Of a DNA stretch of 64,000 nucleotides, positions 1-8,280 are shown piece after piece. The notes below the pieces were generated by a model, which did no database searches, was not told where the DNA came from, and saw only the letters and a list, made by a program, of their open reading frames with translations. The number at the start of each line of letters is the position of its first letter. Position 1 is the first letter of the stretch. This DNA is from Granulicella sibirica (GTDB taxonomy: Bacteria > Acidobacteriota > Terriglobia > Terriglobales > Acidobacteriaceae), in assembly GCF_004115155.1 (NCBI RefSeq), contig NZ_RDSM01000001.1, positions 1,054,001-1,118,000 of the forward strand, in the 5' to 3' direction. The translations under genes were made by a program, and so were the position numbers.

Positions 1-88
1 ATGGAGCAACGTCCGTCGTTGAGATCGGCCTCGGTCTTGTGCTTGCCTTGTCCGCGGGGCCCAGGCTCGGTCTACAGAAGGCCGAGAC
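1..88. other. Window edge, no supported gene
   Basis: Short stretch between the window boundary and the recG stop codon. No reading frame here can be supported. It may hold the recG terminator or the edge of a gene outside the window. Confidence 0.4.
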
Positions 89-2425
89 TCAGGCCTCTAC
101 AAGCCCATAGCGGCGCTGCCACTGGTCGCGCAGACGGGTCCAGACTGCCTCGATCTCTTCCGGCGTAATGGCCGGGTCGGGCGTCTCGGCAAACTTCGTG
201 GCCTCTACCTTCGCCAGTTCGAGAACCTCGCGGTCGCGTAGCAGGTTGGCGACGCGGAACTCAGGAAGCCCGGCCTGCTTCGTGCCGAAGAACTCGCCCG
301 GCCCGCGCTGCTGCAAGTCAAGCTCGGCAAGCTCGAAGCCGTTCTGCGTCCGCACCATGGCGTCGAGACGCTCCTCGGCCTCGGGTGAAACGCGCGAGCC
401 GGTCACGAGAATGCAAAAGCTCTTCGCCGCCCCACGGCCAACACGCCCGCGAAGCTGGTGAAGCTGCGCCAGGCCAAAACGCTCGGCATGCTCGATCACC
501 ATCACCGAGGCGTTCGGCACATCAACGCCGACCTCGATGACCGTCGTAGCGACAAGCACGTCGATCTCGCCGCGCTTGAACCGCGCCATCGTGACCTCCT
601 TGTCGTCGGAGGAAAGACGCCCGTGCAAAAGCCCAAGCCGCAAGCCCGCGAGTGCTCCATGCTTCAGTTCCTCGAAGCTTCCGGTTGCCGAGCGAAGCGG
701 CTCCGTGGGGAACGACGCCTGGAGTGGCTTCTTCTTCGTTTTCGTCGCCTTCTTGGCAGCAGTCTTCGCCGATGCCCGCCTCCCTGCTTTCGCCGCCGGT
801 TCGACAGGCTCAGCATCATGGGCAAAGTCGAGCTCAGGCTGATCGTCGTTCGCGCCCTCGATCACCGGATACACGAGATACGCCTGCCGCCCCTGCGCCA
901 CCTGCTTGCGCACAAACTCCCACACCTCCGGCGCGCGCTCCTCGTTCGTCCGCCTCGTCACAATGGGCGTGCGCCCCGGAGGAAGCTCATCGATCACCGA
1001 AGCCTCCAGATCGCCGTAGAGCGTCAGCGCAAGCGTGCGCGGAATAGGCGTCGCCGTCATCACGAGCACATCCGGATCGGTAATCTTCCCATCCACCCCC
1101 GGCTTCTTCATCAGGCGAAAGCGCTGCTGTACGCCAAACCGGTGCTGCTCGTCCACGATCACGAGACCGAGGTTATAGAAATCGACCTTGTCTTCCTGCA
1201 GCGCGTGCGTCCCGATCACAAGATTCGATTCCCCGCGAAACACGCGCCCCCGGCCTTCGCGCTTCAACTCTTCCTTGAGCGACCCGGTCAGCAGCGTGAT
1301 CCGGTACGGCTTCCCCGTCGTTGGACTCGTCACCTCACCCAGAAGCTTCCGAGCCGAAAGATAATGCTGCGTCGCCAGGATCTCGGTCGGGGCCATCAGC
1401 GCGGCCTGGTAGCCGTTTTCAATCGCGACAAGCGCAGCCTGCAGCGCCACGATGGTCTTACCGGAGCCGACATCTCCCTGCAGAAGCCGTCGCATCGGAC
1501 GCGGCCGGCGCATGTCCGCCACGATCTCGGCCAGCACCCTCTTCTGCGCCCCGGTGGGATGAAACGGCAGAACCTGCTTGAGCGCCTGCCGAACCTCTTC
1601 GCCAGTCGTAAACGCCGTGCCCTCCCGCTCGCGGAGACTGCGCCGCTTCAACTCCAACCCAAGCTCAAGGTAAAAGAACTCTTCAAAGATCAGCCGTCGA
1701 TGCGCCGGGGTCCGCGCCGACATAAGATCCGTCATCGGGGTTCCTGCCTCGGGAAAATGGATCGCCCGCAGAGCCTCCATTCGGCTTGGAAGCCCAAGAC
1801 GCTGGCTCAGCGCAAGAGGAATCGTCTCGTCCGTCGCAACGTTCGCCTCGATGAGCTGCTCAAACACCGACCAAACCAGCCGCCTCTGCCACTTCGAGCC
1901 GAGCTTGGCTCCCCACGGGGTACTTGCCCCAAGCGTCGGATACACCGGAACGATCCGCCCCATCTCGAGCATCGCGAACTCGGCATCCGCGCCGCCGGAA
2001 CCAGGCGCGCCAGGCATCGGCAGGATCTCGAACTCCGGCTGAATCATCTTGAACTGCCGCATGTTCGTCCGCGAGCGCTCAAGCTTGCCGTACAGCGCGA
2101 CTGTCATCCCCGGCTGGAAGCGATCCCGCAGATGCGCCCCGCGAAACCACATGCACTTCACCGTGTGCGTGCCCTGCCCGACCGTGATCTCGAAGAGCGG
2201 CCCGGTGCGAGTTTCGAGCAGCGCCGATCCCCTCACTTCGCCAATCACCGACGCCATCGTGTTCGCCTCAAGCTCCGCGATGGGCTTGATGTTGAGGCGG
2301 TCTTCGTAGCGAAACGGCAGGTGGTAAAGCAGGTCTTCGACCGTGTGAACGCCGCGCTTGGCGAGGTCCTGCGCAATGCGTTCGCCGACCCGCTTAACGA
2401 ACTGAATGGGGGTAGAAAGATCCAC
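89..2425 (-). CDS. recG: ATP-dependent DNA helicase RecG
   Basis: Superfamily 2 helicase that remodels stalled replication forks and branch-migrates Holliday junctions. Counting from the GTG at 2425, an N-terminal wedge/OB region covers about residues 1-150. Walker A GDVGSGKT is at 317-324, the DEQH box at 425-428, motif III TATPIPRT near 457-464, and the QLRGRVGRG motif near 657-665. The open frame runs up to 2671, but that would overlap hisA on the other strand, so GTG 2425 is preferred; its ribosome site is poor and the start is uncertain. About 45 extra residues rich in Lys/Ala (roughly 530-578) sit between helicase motifs where typical RecG is shorter. Divergent from hisA. Confidence 0.95.
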   Translation of the reverse strand: MDLSTPIQFVKRVGERIAQDLAKRGVHTVEDLLYHLPFRYEDRLNIKPIAELEANTMASVIGEVRGSALLETRTGPLFEITVGQGTHTVKCMWFRGAHLRDRFQPGMTVALYGKLERSRTNMRQFKMIQPEFEILPMPGAPGSGGADAEFAMLEMGRIVPVYPTLGASTPWGAKLGSKWQRRLVWSVFEQLIEANVATDETIPLALSQRLGLPSRMEALRAIHFPEAGTPMTDLMSARTPAHRRLIFEEFFYLELGLELKRRSLREREGTAFTTGEEVRQALKQVLPFHPTGAQKRVLAEIVADMRRPRPMRRLLQGDVGSGKTIVALQAALVAIENGYQAALMAPTEILATQHYLSARKLLGEVTSPTTGKPYRITLLTGSLKEELKREGRGRVFRGESNLVIGTHALQEDKVDFYNLGLVIVDEQHRFGVQQRFRLMKKPGVDGKITDPDVLVMTATPIPRTLALTLYGDLEASVIDELPPGRTPIVTRRTNEERAPEVWEFVRKQVAQGRQAYLVYPVIEGANDDQPELDFAHDAEPVEPAAKAGRRASAKTAAKKATKTKKKPLQASFPTEPLRSATGSFEELKHGALAGLRLGLLHGRLSSDDKEVTMARFKRGEIDVLVATTVIEVGVDVPNASVMVIEHAERFGLAQLHQLRGRVGRGAAKSFCILVTGSRVSPEAEERLDAMVRTQNGFELAELDLQQRGPGEFFGTKQAGLPEFRVANLLRDREVLELAKVEATKFAETPDPAITPEEIEAVWTRLRDQWQRRYGLVEA

Positions 2426-2477
2426 TCCTTGGATGGTACAAGCGTGATCGTAAGAGCGCGTTTGAGAGAATGGACGG

Positions 2478-3182
2478 ATGTTGATTCCTTCGATAGACCT
2501 GATGGGCGGACGGATTGTGCAGCTTGTGCAGGGCGAAAAGCTGAAGCTCGCGTTTGACGATTTCGAGTACTGGATCGAGCGCTTTGCGAAGTACCCGTTG
2601 GTGCAGTTGATCGACCTCGACGCCGCCATGCGGCAGGGCGAAAATCGCGGCCTGATCGAGATGATCTGCAAACGCCTTCCCTGCCAGGTAGGCGGCGGCC
2701 TGAAGACCGCGGCAGACGGCCAAGCCCTCCTCGATTCCGGCGCAAAGCGCGTGATCTACGGCTCATCTCTATTCGGCGCACCCACCGAAGAAGAAGGCAC
2801 ACGCCGCCACAAGCTCATCCGCCTCGAGGTCGCCGAAAGCCTGAAAAAAGAACTCGGCGAGGACGCCCTATGCTTCAGCGTCGACACGAAGGCCGGAAAG
2901 GTCGCGGTCAAGGGCTGGAAGGACTCCGTCGAACTCACGCCCGAAGAGGCAATGACCTGGCTCGAAGACAGCTGCGCCGCCTTCCTCTACACCCACGTCG
3001 ACACGGAAGGCACCATGACCGGCTTCCCCATCGATGTCGCCGCCATCCTCCGCGCAACGACCGCAAAGCAGTTGATCGTCGCCGGTGGCATCAAGGCCCA
3101 ATCCGAAGTAGACGCCCTCGACCAGATGGGTGTCGACGCCGTAGCCGGCATGGCCGTCTACTCCGGAGCAATGGATGCCTGA
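2478..3182 (+). CDS. hisA: Phosphoribosylformimino-AICAR ribotide isomerase HisA
   Basis: TIM-barrel enzyme of histidine biosynthesis that converts ProFAR to PRFAR by an Amadori rearrangement. The N-terminal MLIPSIDLMGG strand supplies Asp7. The second catalytic Asp is D136 in the VDTKAGKVAVKGW segment. Phosphate-binding loops are at VGGGLK (71-76) and VAGGIK near the C-terminus. The 234-residue length is normal for the family. It stands alone here, with no other his genes in the window, and is convergent with the next gene with only 8 bp between stops. PriA (the dual HisA/TrpF enzyme) cannot be fully excluded by eye. Confidence 0.9.
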   Translation: MLIPSIDLMGGRIVQLVQGEKLKLAFDDFEYWIERFAKYPLVQLIDLDAAMRQGENRGLIEMICKRLPCQVGGGLKTAADGQALLDSGAKRVIYGSSLFGAPTEEEGTRRHKLIRLEVAESLKKELGEDALCFSVDTKAGKVAVKGWKDSVELTPEEAMTWLEDSCAAFLYTHVDTEGTMTGFPIDVAAILRATTAKQLIVAGGIKAQSEVDALDQMGVDAVAGMAVYSGAMDA

Positions 3183-3190
3183 CCGGCCGA

Positions 3191-4282
3191 TTAGTCGTTA
3201 TTGACGCTGTCTCCCAGAGCGTAATAACCCTTCCGCGCCTGGATGTTGTATCCCTTGCCGCAGGTAAGGTCGAGCTTCCGATAGGTCCCATCGGTCTTCG
3301 GGTTCAGCGGCGTATAGCTCAACAGGTACTGCGTGCGTAATTCGTCCTGAATCTGGTCGAACGCGTCCTCGAGCTTGCGTCCGCTGTTCCCGACGTCGAT
3401 GACGCGCCCACCCGTCTCGCTCGCCAGCCGTCGCATCTCAGCCGCGCCGTAGCTCCCGAACGTCCCAAACATCCCGCCGTCCGCGATCAGGATGACGTAG
3501 ACGATGGCGTTCGCTTTCTGCGCCGCCTCGATCGCGTCCTTGATCTTGTACTGTGAACCCTGGTCGCCGCCATCGGTCAGCATGACGAGGATCTTGCGTC
3601 CCGCCTCCTGCCGCAGCTTGTCATGCGCCGCAAGATAGACCGCGTCATACAAAAGCGTTCCACGCGCCGCGCCGTTCCCAGTCACCGAGCCCGACCCGGT
3701 CCCCGTATTGATCGTTGCCTTATCCATCGCCCGCTTTATCTCGCGCGCGCTATTCGTATAGTCAGCCAGAAGCGTCGTGTTGATGTCGAAGGAGATTAGG
3801 AACGCCTCATCCTTGGGCGTCAGCACCTCCTTCAGAAACCGCGCACCGGACTCCTGTTCGAGCGGCAGAACGTTCTGCTGCGATCCGCTCGTATCGAGCA
3901 GGATCCCGATCGTCAGCGGCAGGTTCTTCTCCTGCGTGAAGTTCTTGATCGGCTGGTCGACCTTGTTCTCCGCGATGTTGCAGTCCGTCTTCTTCAGGTT
4001 CGTGATGAACCCGCCCTTGTCCCGAGCGCTGAAGTAGACGTTGACCAGGTTCGCCGTCACCTTCAGGGTCTGCAGATCCCCAACATCCGTCGGTTCCTGC
4101 TCCGGGGCGGCGTTCGAGGATGGCGGCGGCCCGGAGGGCGAAGGCGCTTCCTGCGCGGCGAGGCGCGGCAGAGGAAGCAGGGCGCAGGCGAACAGGGCCG
4201 CGGCGAGGGTTGGCATGGGTACGGCCTTGATCGCGGGGTTCAAAGCCTTGGTCGGAACCTTGGTTGGAACGGTGGGGCGCAT
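3191..4282 (-). CDS. Exported VWFA-domain protein, acidobacterial type (1)
   Basis: Secreted or periplasmic von Willebrand factor A protein of the acidobacterial VWFA-related family (TIGR03436-like). A hydrophobic signal segment near residues 23-42 ends in LAAQ. The VWA fold follows, with a MIDAS-like start in GILLDTSGSQ and a strand MLTDGGDQGS. The C-terminal YLLSYTPLNPKTDGTYRKLDL region is a hallmark of this family. ATG 4216 (Met23), which has AAGG upstream, may be the real start rather than ATG 4282. Divergent from the paralogue at 4527. The molecular role of these proteins is not established; protein-protein binding is the usual VWA function. Confidence 0.85.
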   Translation of the reverse strand: MRPTVPTKVPTKALNPAIKAVPMPTLAAALFACALLPLPRLAAQEAPSPSGPPPSSNAAPEQEPTDVGDLQTLKVTANLVNVYFSARDKGGFITNLKKTDCNIAENKVDQPIKNFTQEKNLPLTIGILLDTSGSQQNVLPLEQESGARFLKEVLTPKDEAFLISFDINTTLLADYTNSAREIKRAMDKATINTGTGSGSVTGNGAARGTLLYDAVYLAAHDKLRQEAGRKILVMLTDGGDQGSQYKIKDAIEAAQKANAIVYVILIADGGMFGTFGSYGAAEMRRLASETGGRVIDVGNSGRKLEDAFDQIQDELRTQYLLSYTPLNPKTDGTYRKLDLTCGKGYNIQARKGYYALGDSVNND

Positions 4283-4526
4283 GCCAACTTAGACGTGATG
4301 CGCACCGCGTAGGTTTCTAGATCGCAAAGGGATACCACAAAGGATGGTAGGTGAGAGGGCAAACATCGCGCCGGGGATCGCGTCCAATGAGAGGTATCGA
4401 GGCGAGACAGGACGATTTCGTGACGGTCCACGGCATGCGCTGGTAGTCTCGTGAGTGGGCCGATGCTTCGCATCACAGCGAAGACGCAAGAGTTTGCAGG
4501 ATTTGCAGCGTTGGTAAGGATGGGGG
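4283..4526. promoter_or_regulatory. Divergent intergenic region between two VWFA genes
   Basis: 244 bp between divergently transcribed VWFA genes, so promoters for both must lie here. I see no clear paired -35/-10 boxes or operator. An AAGGA ribosome site at 4516-4520 serves the right-hand gene. Confidence 0.4.
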
Positions 4527-5948
4527 TTGCAGGTGAACGATAGGTTGATTGCAGGGGCGCTGGCATGGATGCTGCTCGCTCAGGGTGTACCGGCAGGAGC
4601 GCAACAGGCGGCGACGCCAGACACTGCGCCAACGCAGCAGGCGATTCCCGACGCGCCAAAGCCACAGTTCTCCCCCGGAGTCACGATCACCCCCGGCAAA
4701 GGCACCACCGCAACCTCAAACGGCGATCTCGCCCCAGCCCCGGCCGATGGCGAAAAAGCTCCCGGAACGAGCCTCCCCTCCGGCCCAGCCATCCAGCAGG
4801 AAGCACACCCGGACGACGGACCGCCCCCTGAACTTCCCACTCCCGGCACCGGCGCCGAGGTCTTCACCCTCCGCCGCCGCGTGAACTTCGTAGAAATCCC
4901 CTTCACCGTCAAGGATTCCAAGAACAAACTGGTTCCCGGGATCCAGTGGCGCGAGGTCCGCATCTACGAGAACGGTCTCCGCCAGCAGCCGGCCATCTTC
5001 ACCGTCGATCCGTTCCCGCTCTCCGTCGCGCTCGTCATCGACCAGAGCCTGCCCTTCGACACCATGAGCAAGGTCAACATCGCGCTCGGCGCCCTCCAGG
5101 GTGCCTTCGCCCCCTACGACGAGATTGCCGTCTTCACCTACAACAACGGCCCCAAGCTCCAGACCGACTTCACCGCCGCCCAGAGCGCGCGCCTCGGTGC
5201 CGTGCTCGAGCGTTCGAAATCGACTGGACGCGAGGCCTACCCCATCATCGACGGCCCGCTCGCCCAGACCACCGTCATCAACGGACAGCAGTTCGATCCC
5301 AACACCGCCGCCCAGCGCAACCACCAGGGCATGCAGGTCAACGCCCCCCGCGAAGTCCACACGCTCAACGACGCCATCCTCGCCGCCGGTGCCTCGCTCG
5401 CCAAGGCGAAAAAAGGGCGCCGCCGCATCATCTATGTCATCAGCGATGGAAAGGATTACGGAAGCACGGCAAAGTACAAGGACGTCGTGAAGTACCTCCA
5501 GGCGAACAAGATCGCCGTCTACGCCACGCTCGTCGGCGACCCCACCATCCCCGGCCTCGGCTTCCTCGATCGCATCCATCTCCCGTTCCAGATGCGCGAC
5601 AACATCCTGCCCCTTTACACGGCAGCCACCGGCGGCCAGACCGATCCTGAGTTCCGCGTCAACGGCATCGAAACCAGCTTTGCCAGGATTTCCGAAGAAG
5701 TCCGCACCCAGTACACCATCGGCTACTACACGCACGAGCCCTTCATCGACGGCAAGTATCGTCAGATCGAGGTCAAGGTCCTCCGTCCCAACCTGACGGT
5801 GATCTCGAAATCCGGCTACTATCCCTCGGCGGAAGACAGTGCCCCCACACCCCCGGCAACCCCGGCCTCCAACGACGTGGGTCCCCAGACCACGCCGCTC
5901 GGCCAGCCGGCACAGCAGCCGGCCGGTCTTCAACAGCGTCCGCAGTAG
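4527..5948 (+). CDS. Exported VWFA-domain protein, acidobacterial type (2)
   Basis: Second member of the acidobacterial VWFA family, 473 residues. A signal peptide covers about residues 1-26 (ending AGAQQ). A Pro/Ala/Thr-rich linker of about 75 residues leads into the VWA domain, with ALVIDQSLP at the MIDAS position in place of the usual DxSxS, so metal binding may be weakened. The C-terminus again has the YTIGYYTHEPFIDGKYRQI type of motif and then a Gln/Pro-rich tail. The start is TTG 4527 (6 bp after AAGGA) or GTG 4533 in the same frame. It is a divergent neighbour of the 3191-4282 paralogue, suggesting an old duplication. Confidence 0.85.
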   Translation: MQVNDRLIAGALAWMLLAQGVPAGAQQAATPDTAPTQQAIPDAPKPQFSPGVTITPGKGTTATSNGDLAPAPADGEKAPGTSLPSGPAIQQEAHPDDGPPPELPTPGTGAEVFTLRRRVNFVEIPFTVKDSKNKLVPGIQWREVRIYENGLRQQPAIFTVDPFPLSVALVIDQSLPFDTMSKVNIALGALQGAFAPYDEIAVFTYNNGPKLQTDFTAAQSARLGAVLERSKSTGREAYPIIDGPLAQTTVINGQQFDPNTAAQRNHQGMQVNAPREVHTLNDAILAAGASLAKAKKGRRRIIYVISDGKDYGSTAKYKDVVKYLQANKIAVYATLVGDPTIPGLGFLDRIHLPFQMRDNILPLYTAATGGQTDPEFRVNGIETSFARISEEVRTQYTIGYYTHEPFIDGKYRQIEVKVLRPNLTVISKSGYYPSAEDSAPTPPATPASNDVGPQTTPLGQPAQQPAGLQQRPQ

Positions 5949-6015
5949 ACGAAGAAAAGTACCAAGCGGGCCGGATGGGTCTCCCGTCCGGCCCATATTT
6001 TTTGGAGGATGAGTC

Positions 6016-6900
6016 TTGGGAATTGCGATTCCCCTCAACGCCGTGCTCGCCCTGATAGCGGCGGTGCTTTGGGGCGGTGGGGATTTTACCGGCGGCATGG
6101 GCGTCAAGGGCGCGGGAGGCTCCATGAGCGCGGCCCTCCGCGTCGTCATCATGAGCCACGCCACCAGCCTCTGCGTCCTCATCGCGATCGGCCTCCTGCG
6201 AAGCGATCCGTTCCCGCACGGCGCACCCCTTGCCTGGGCCATCGGAGCCGGTCTAATGGGCGGCTCCTCTGTCTGCATCTTCTACATCGCGCTTTCACGC
6301 GGAGCGATGGGAGCCTCGGCCGCGGTAAGCGGTCTTCTCGCCGCCGCGATCCCCGCGCTCGTCTCGGTCGGCGTCGACGGAGCCCCCGGGACGCAGCATC
6401 TCCTCGGATTCCTGCTGGCCGGTGCCGCCATCTGGCTGATCGCAGCCGCTCCGGGCGAAAACACGGACCGCGGCACCATGAGCCTGGCGATCGTCTCCGG
6501 GGCCGGCTTCGGCCTTTACTTCGTGGCTCTAAAATTTGCGGGAGTCGCCGGAATCGTGTGGCCGATGGCCGCCGCGCGCAGCACAAGCGTGGTCTTCTGC
6601 TCGACGGCTCTCCTCGTCCTGATCGCCTTCGAGAAGCGCTCCGGAAAGCGAGCCCGGGTTCGCATCAGCCGCAATACCCTGCTCTGGGCCCTTGGAACGG
6701 CGATCATGGATACCAGTGGAAACATGTTCTTCGTCGGCGCGACCCGTGTAGGACGTCTCGACGTCGCCTCCGTGCTCGCCTCGCTCTATCCCGCCACGAC
6801 GATCCTTCTCGCCGCCTGGACACTGCACGAACGGCCTACGCGTCGCCAAGGGCTCGGCATGGGCCTCGCGGCCGCGGCCGTCGTTCTGATTACGCTCTAG
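6016..6900 (+). CDS. EamA/DMT-family permease
   Basis: Inner-membrane drug/metabolite transporter with about ten hydrophobic segments arranged as two EamA repeats. Features include the Gly-rich first helix (AVLWGGGDFTGG) and the terminal repeat with VLASLYPATTILLAAWTLHE, the classic second EamA motif. The substrate cannot be told from sequence. The TTG start at 6016 is chosen because GGAGG (6004-6008) lies 7 bp upstream and the frame carries the membrane helices; the ATG at 6009 is in another frame. A stem-loop follows the stop. Confidence 0.85.
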   Translation: MGIAIPLNAVLALIAAVLWGGGDFTGGMGVKGAGGSMSAALRVVIMSHATSLCVLIAIGLLRSDPFPHGAPLAWAIGAGLMGGSSVCIFYIALSRGAMGASAAVSGLLAAAIPALVSVGVDGAPGTQHLLGFLLAGAAIWLIAAAPGENTDRGTMSLAIVSGAGFGLYFVALKFAGVAGIVWPMAAARSTSVVFCSTALLVLIAFEKRSGKRARVRISRNTLLWALGTAIMDTSGNMFFVGATRVGRLDVASVLASLYPATTILLAAWTLHERPTRRQGLGMGLAAAAVVLITL

Positions 6901-6908
6901 ACGCAGCA

Positions 6909-6942
6909 AATCGCATCGGCCCACCATAGGACCGATGCGATT
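6909..6942 (+). terminator. Stem-loop after DMT permease
   Basis: 11-bp perfect inverted repeat, AATCGCATCGG at 6909-6919 and CCGATGCGATT at 6932-6942, with a 12-nt loop. It starts 8 bp after the permease stop. Only a weak T run follows, so it is a probable but not classic terminator. Confidence 0.6.
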
Positions 6943-7020
6943 CCTGTTCAATCTCTGGAATGGGAGAGAGTCTAACGCGATGCGCGGGCGGGCACTTGGC
7001 TTGTCTACCCGGCGAAACAG

Positions 7021-7227
7021 CTACTTGGCGTCTTCTGCCTTCGGGGTCACGGTGTGTGCCGTATCGCCCGGCTTGATGTCGTCGGTCACGCCCTTCATGC
7101 CCTCTTTGAAGCCCCGCAGGCCTTCCCCGAGTCCCTTGCCGAGTTCAGGCAGCTTCTTGCCGCCGAAAAGCACAATCGCAACGACCGCAACGATGATCAG
7201 GTGTGTTGGTGTAAAAAGTTCGCCCAT
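7021..7227 (-). CDS. tatA: Twin-arginine translocase subunit TatA
   Basis: Pore-forming subunit of the Tat export machine. The 68 residues show one N-terminal membrane helix ([12 protein letters not shown], about 10-21), the hinge [14 protein letters not shown], an amphipathic helix, then an acidic polar tail. ATG 7227 is chosen over the longer open frame because it puts the helix at the N-terminus and has GGGAGA upstream. No tatB or tatC is nearby, as is common for scattered tat genes. TatA and TatB/E are hard to separate, but the FGxxKLPELG hinge and short length favour TatA. Confidence 0.93.
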   Translation of the reverse strand: MGELFTPTHLIIVAVVAIVLFGGKKLPELGKGLGEGLRGFKEGMKGVTDDIKPGDTAHTVTPKAEDAK

Positions 7228-7557
7228 AGTCAATCTCCCTGCAGCATGACGCCTGGAGGCACCGGCTGTCGCCTGTAATTGTCGCACAGCCGTGGCATGC
7301 CTTTCTCTTTGGCGCACGTCCTAGATGTAGTTCCCCTGAAGGTGTAGTACCAGCGGAAGTGTTCAAGTCGTTTTCTCTCAAGGAAAACGACCTTCACTCC
7401 TGTCGAGCGAAACGACAGCATCAGGAGAACTGCTAGAGAGATACGATGCACATCCGGGCATAGGCACGCTGAACGATATATCCTGAAAGACGTTGGGTCA
7501 GGACGCCTGTACGCTCTTTGCGGCCCCCAGCGCGATAAAAAGAGACAGTGGAGAACG
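7228..7557. promoter_or_regulatory. Divergent region with two stem-loops
   Basis: 330 bp between tatA and the outer-membrane gene; no coding frame is supported. It holds two hairpins: GTCGTTTTC (7367-7375) with GAAAACGAC (7383-7391), and TGTCG (7401-7405) with CGACA (7413-7417), the latter enclosed by CTCC/GGAG. They could belong to a 5' untranslated region or a small RNA. Confidence 0.35.
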
Positions 7558-8211
7558 ATGGCGAACTGGAAGATGCGGAAGCGGTTGGTGACGGGCGTCC
7601 TTGGCGCAGTGACGTTGCTTGTGGGAGCGAAGGGTTCGGAGGCGCAGAGCAAGCTTGGTCCCCAGGCTCCCGTCACGTACACAAACCGCTTTGAAGGCTA
7701 CGGCGGCATCAGCTTCGACAACTTCCAGGCTGGGCAGAACCTGCCGACGCGCATGAACCTCGCCGGAATCGACCTGCTCGGAACCATGTGGCTCACCCAG
7801 CGCTGGGGTGTCTCGGCGGACTTCCGCTTCGACGGAGGCACTACGCCCGTGCTCGCTAATCCGTACAAGGTCAACCGGCCCCTGGTCTATCGCGAAACCG
7901 GCATGCTCGGCGGCCAGATGCGCGGATGGAAGAACCAGTACGCCGCCGCCAACCTGCACGCCTTCGGGGGCGTCTCGCATGGCACCTTCGACCAGGGCAC
8001 AAGCGTTCCCCCACAGGTCGTCGGCCTCTACACCAACCGAACCAAACCTATGGGCGTCGTCGGGGCGAGCCTCGATTTCAACCGCTCGGCCCGCCTCGCC
8101 ATCCGCATCTCGCCTGACCTCGTCTTCGAGCACTTCGGCACCGAGACGCGGGAATTCTTCTCGATCTCCGGCGGTGTCGTCTATCGCTTCGGACAGAAGA
8201 CGCACTACTGA
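7558..8211 (+). CDS. Outer-membrane beta-barrel protein, unknown function
   Basis: 217 residues with an N-terminal signal peptide (basic start MANWKMRKR, hydrophobic core, cleavage near SEAQ at 27-30). The rest has alternating polar and hydrophobic strands rich in Gly and aromatics, typical of small 8-10 strand barrels. It ends in VVYRFGQKTHY, an aromatic C-terminal residue as expected for assembly by the Bam machinery. No enzymatic motif is visible. The gene is alone and is followed by a strong bidirectional terminator shared with glgC. Confidence 0.65.
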   Translation: MANWKMRKRLVTGVLGAVTLLVGAKGSEAQSKLGPQAPVTYTNRFEGYGGISFDNFQAGQNLPTRMNLAGIDLLGTMWLTQRWGVSADFRFDGGTTPVLANPYKVNRPLVYRETGMLGGQMRGWKNQYAAANLHAFGGVSHGTFDQGTSVPPQVVGLYTNRTKPMGVVGASLDFNRSARLAIRISPDLVFEHFGTETREFFSISGGVVYRFGQKTHY

Positions 8212-8230
8212 GAGTTCTGCACCGCTGCAA

Positions 8231-8261
8231 AAGGGCCGGAGAGATTTCCTCTCCGGCCCTT
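8231..8261. terminator. Bidirectional intrinsic terminator
   Basis: 13-bp perfect stem (8231-8243 with 8249-8261), 5-nt loop, core AAGGGCCGGAGAG. It lies between the convergent outer-membrane gene and glgC. A's on the left and T's on the right allow use from both sides. Confidence 0.85.
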
Positions 8262-8280
8262 TCGCATTCCAGCTGCTTGC

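Noticed and set aside
458..2557. 699-residue open frame on the plus strand opposite recG
   Set aside because: Arg/His/Pro-rich composition typical of antisense frames in GC-rich genes; recG is unmistakable on the other strand.
4716..6278. 520-residue minus-strand frame opposite the second VWFA gene
   Set aside because: Spans two real genes and an intergenic gap; Gly/Asp/Glu-biased shadow.
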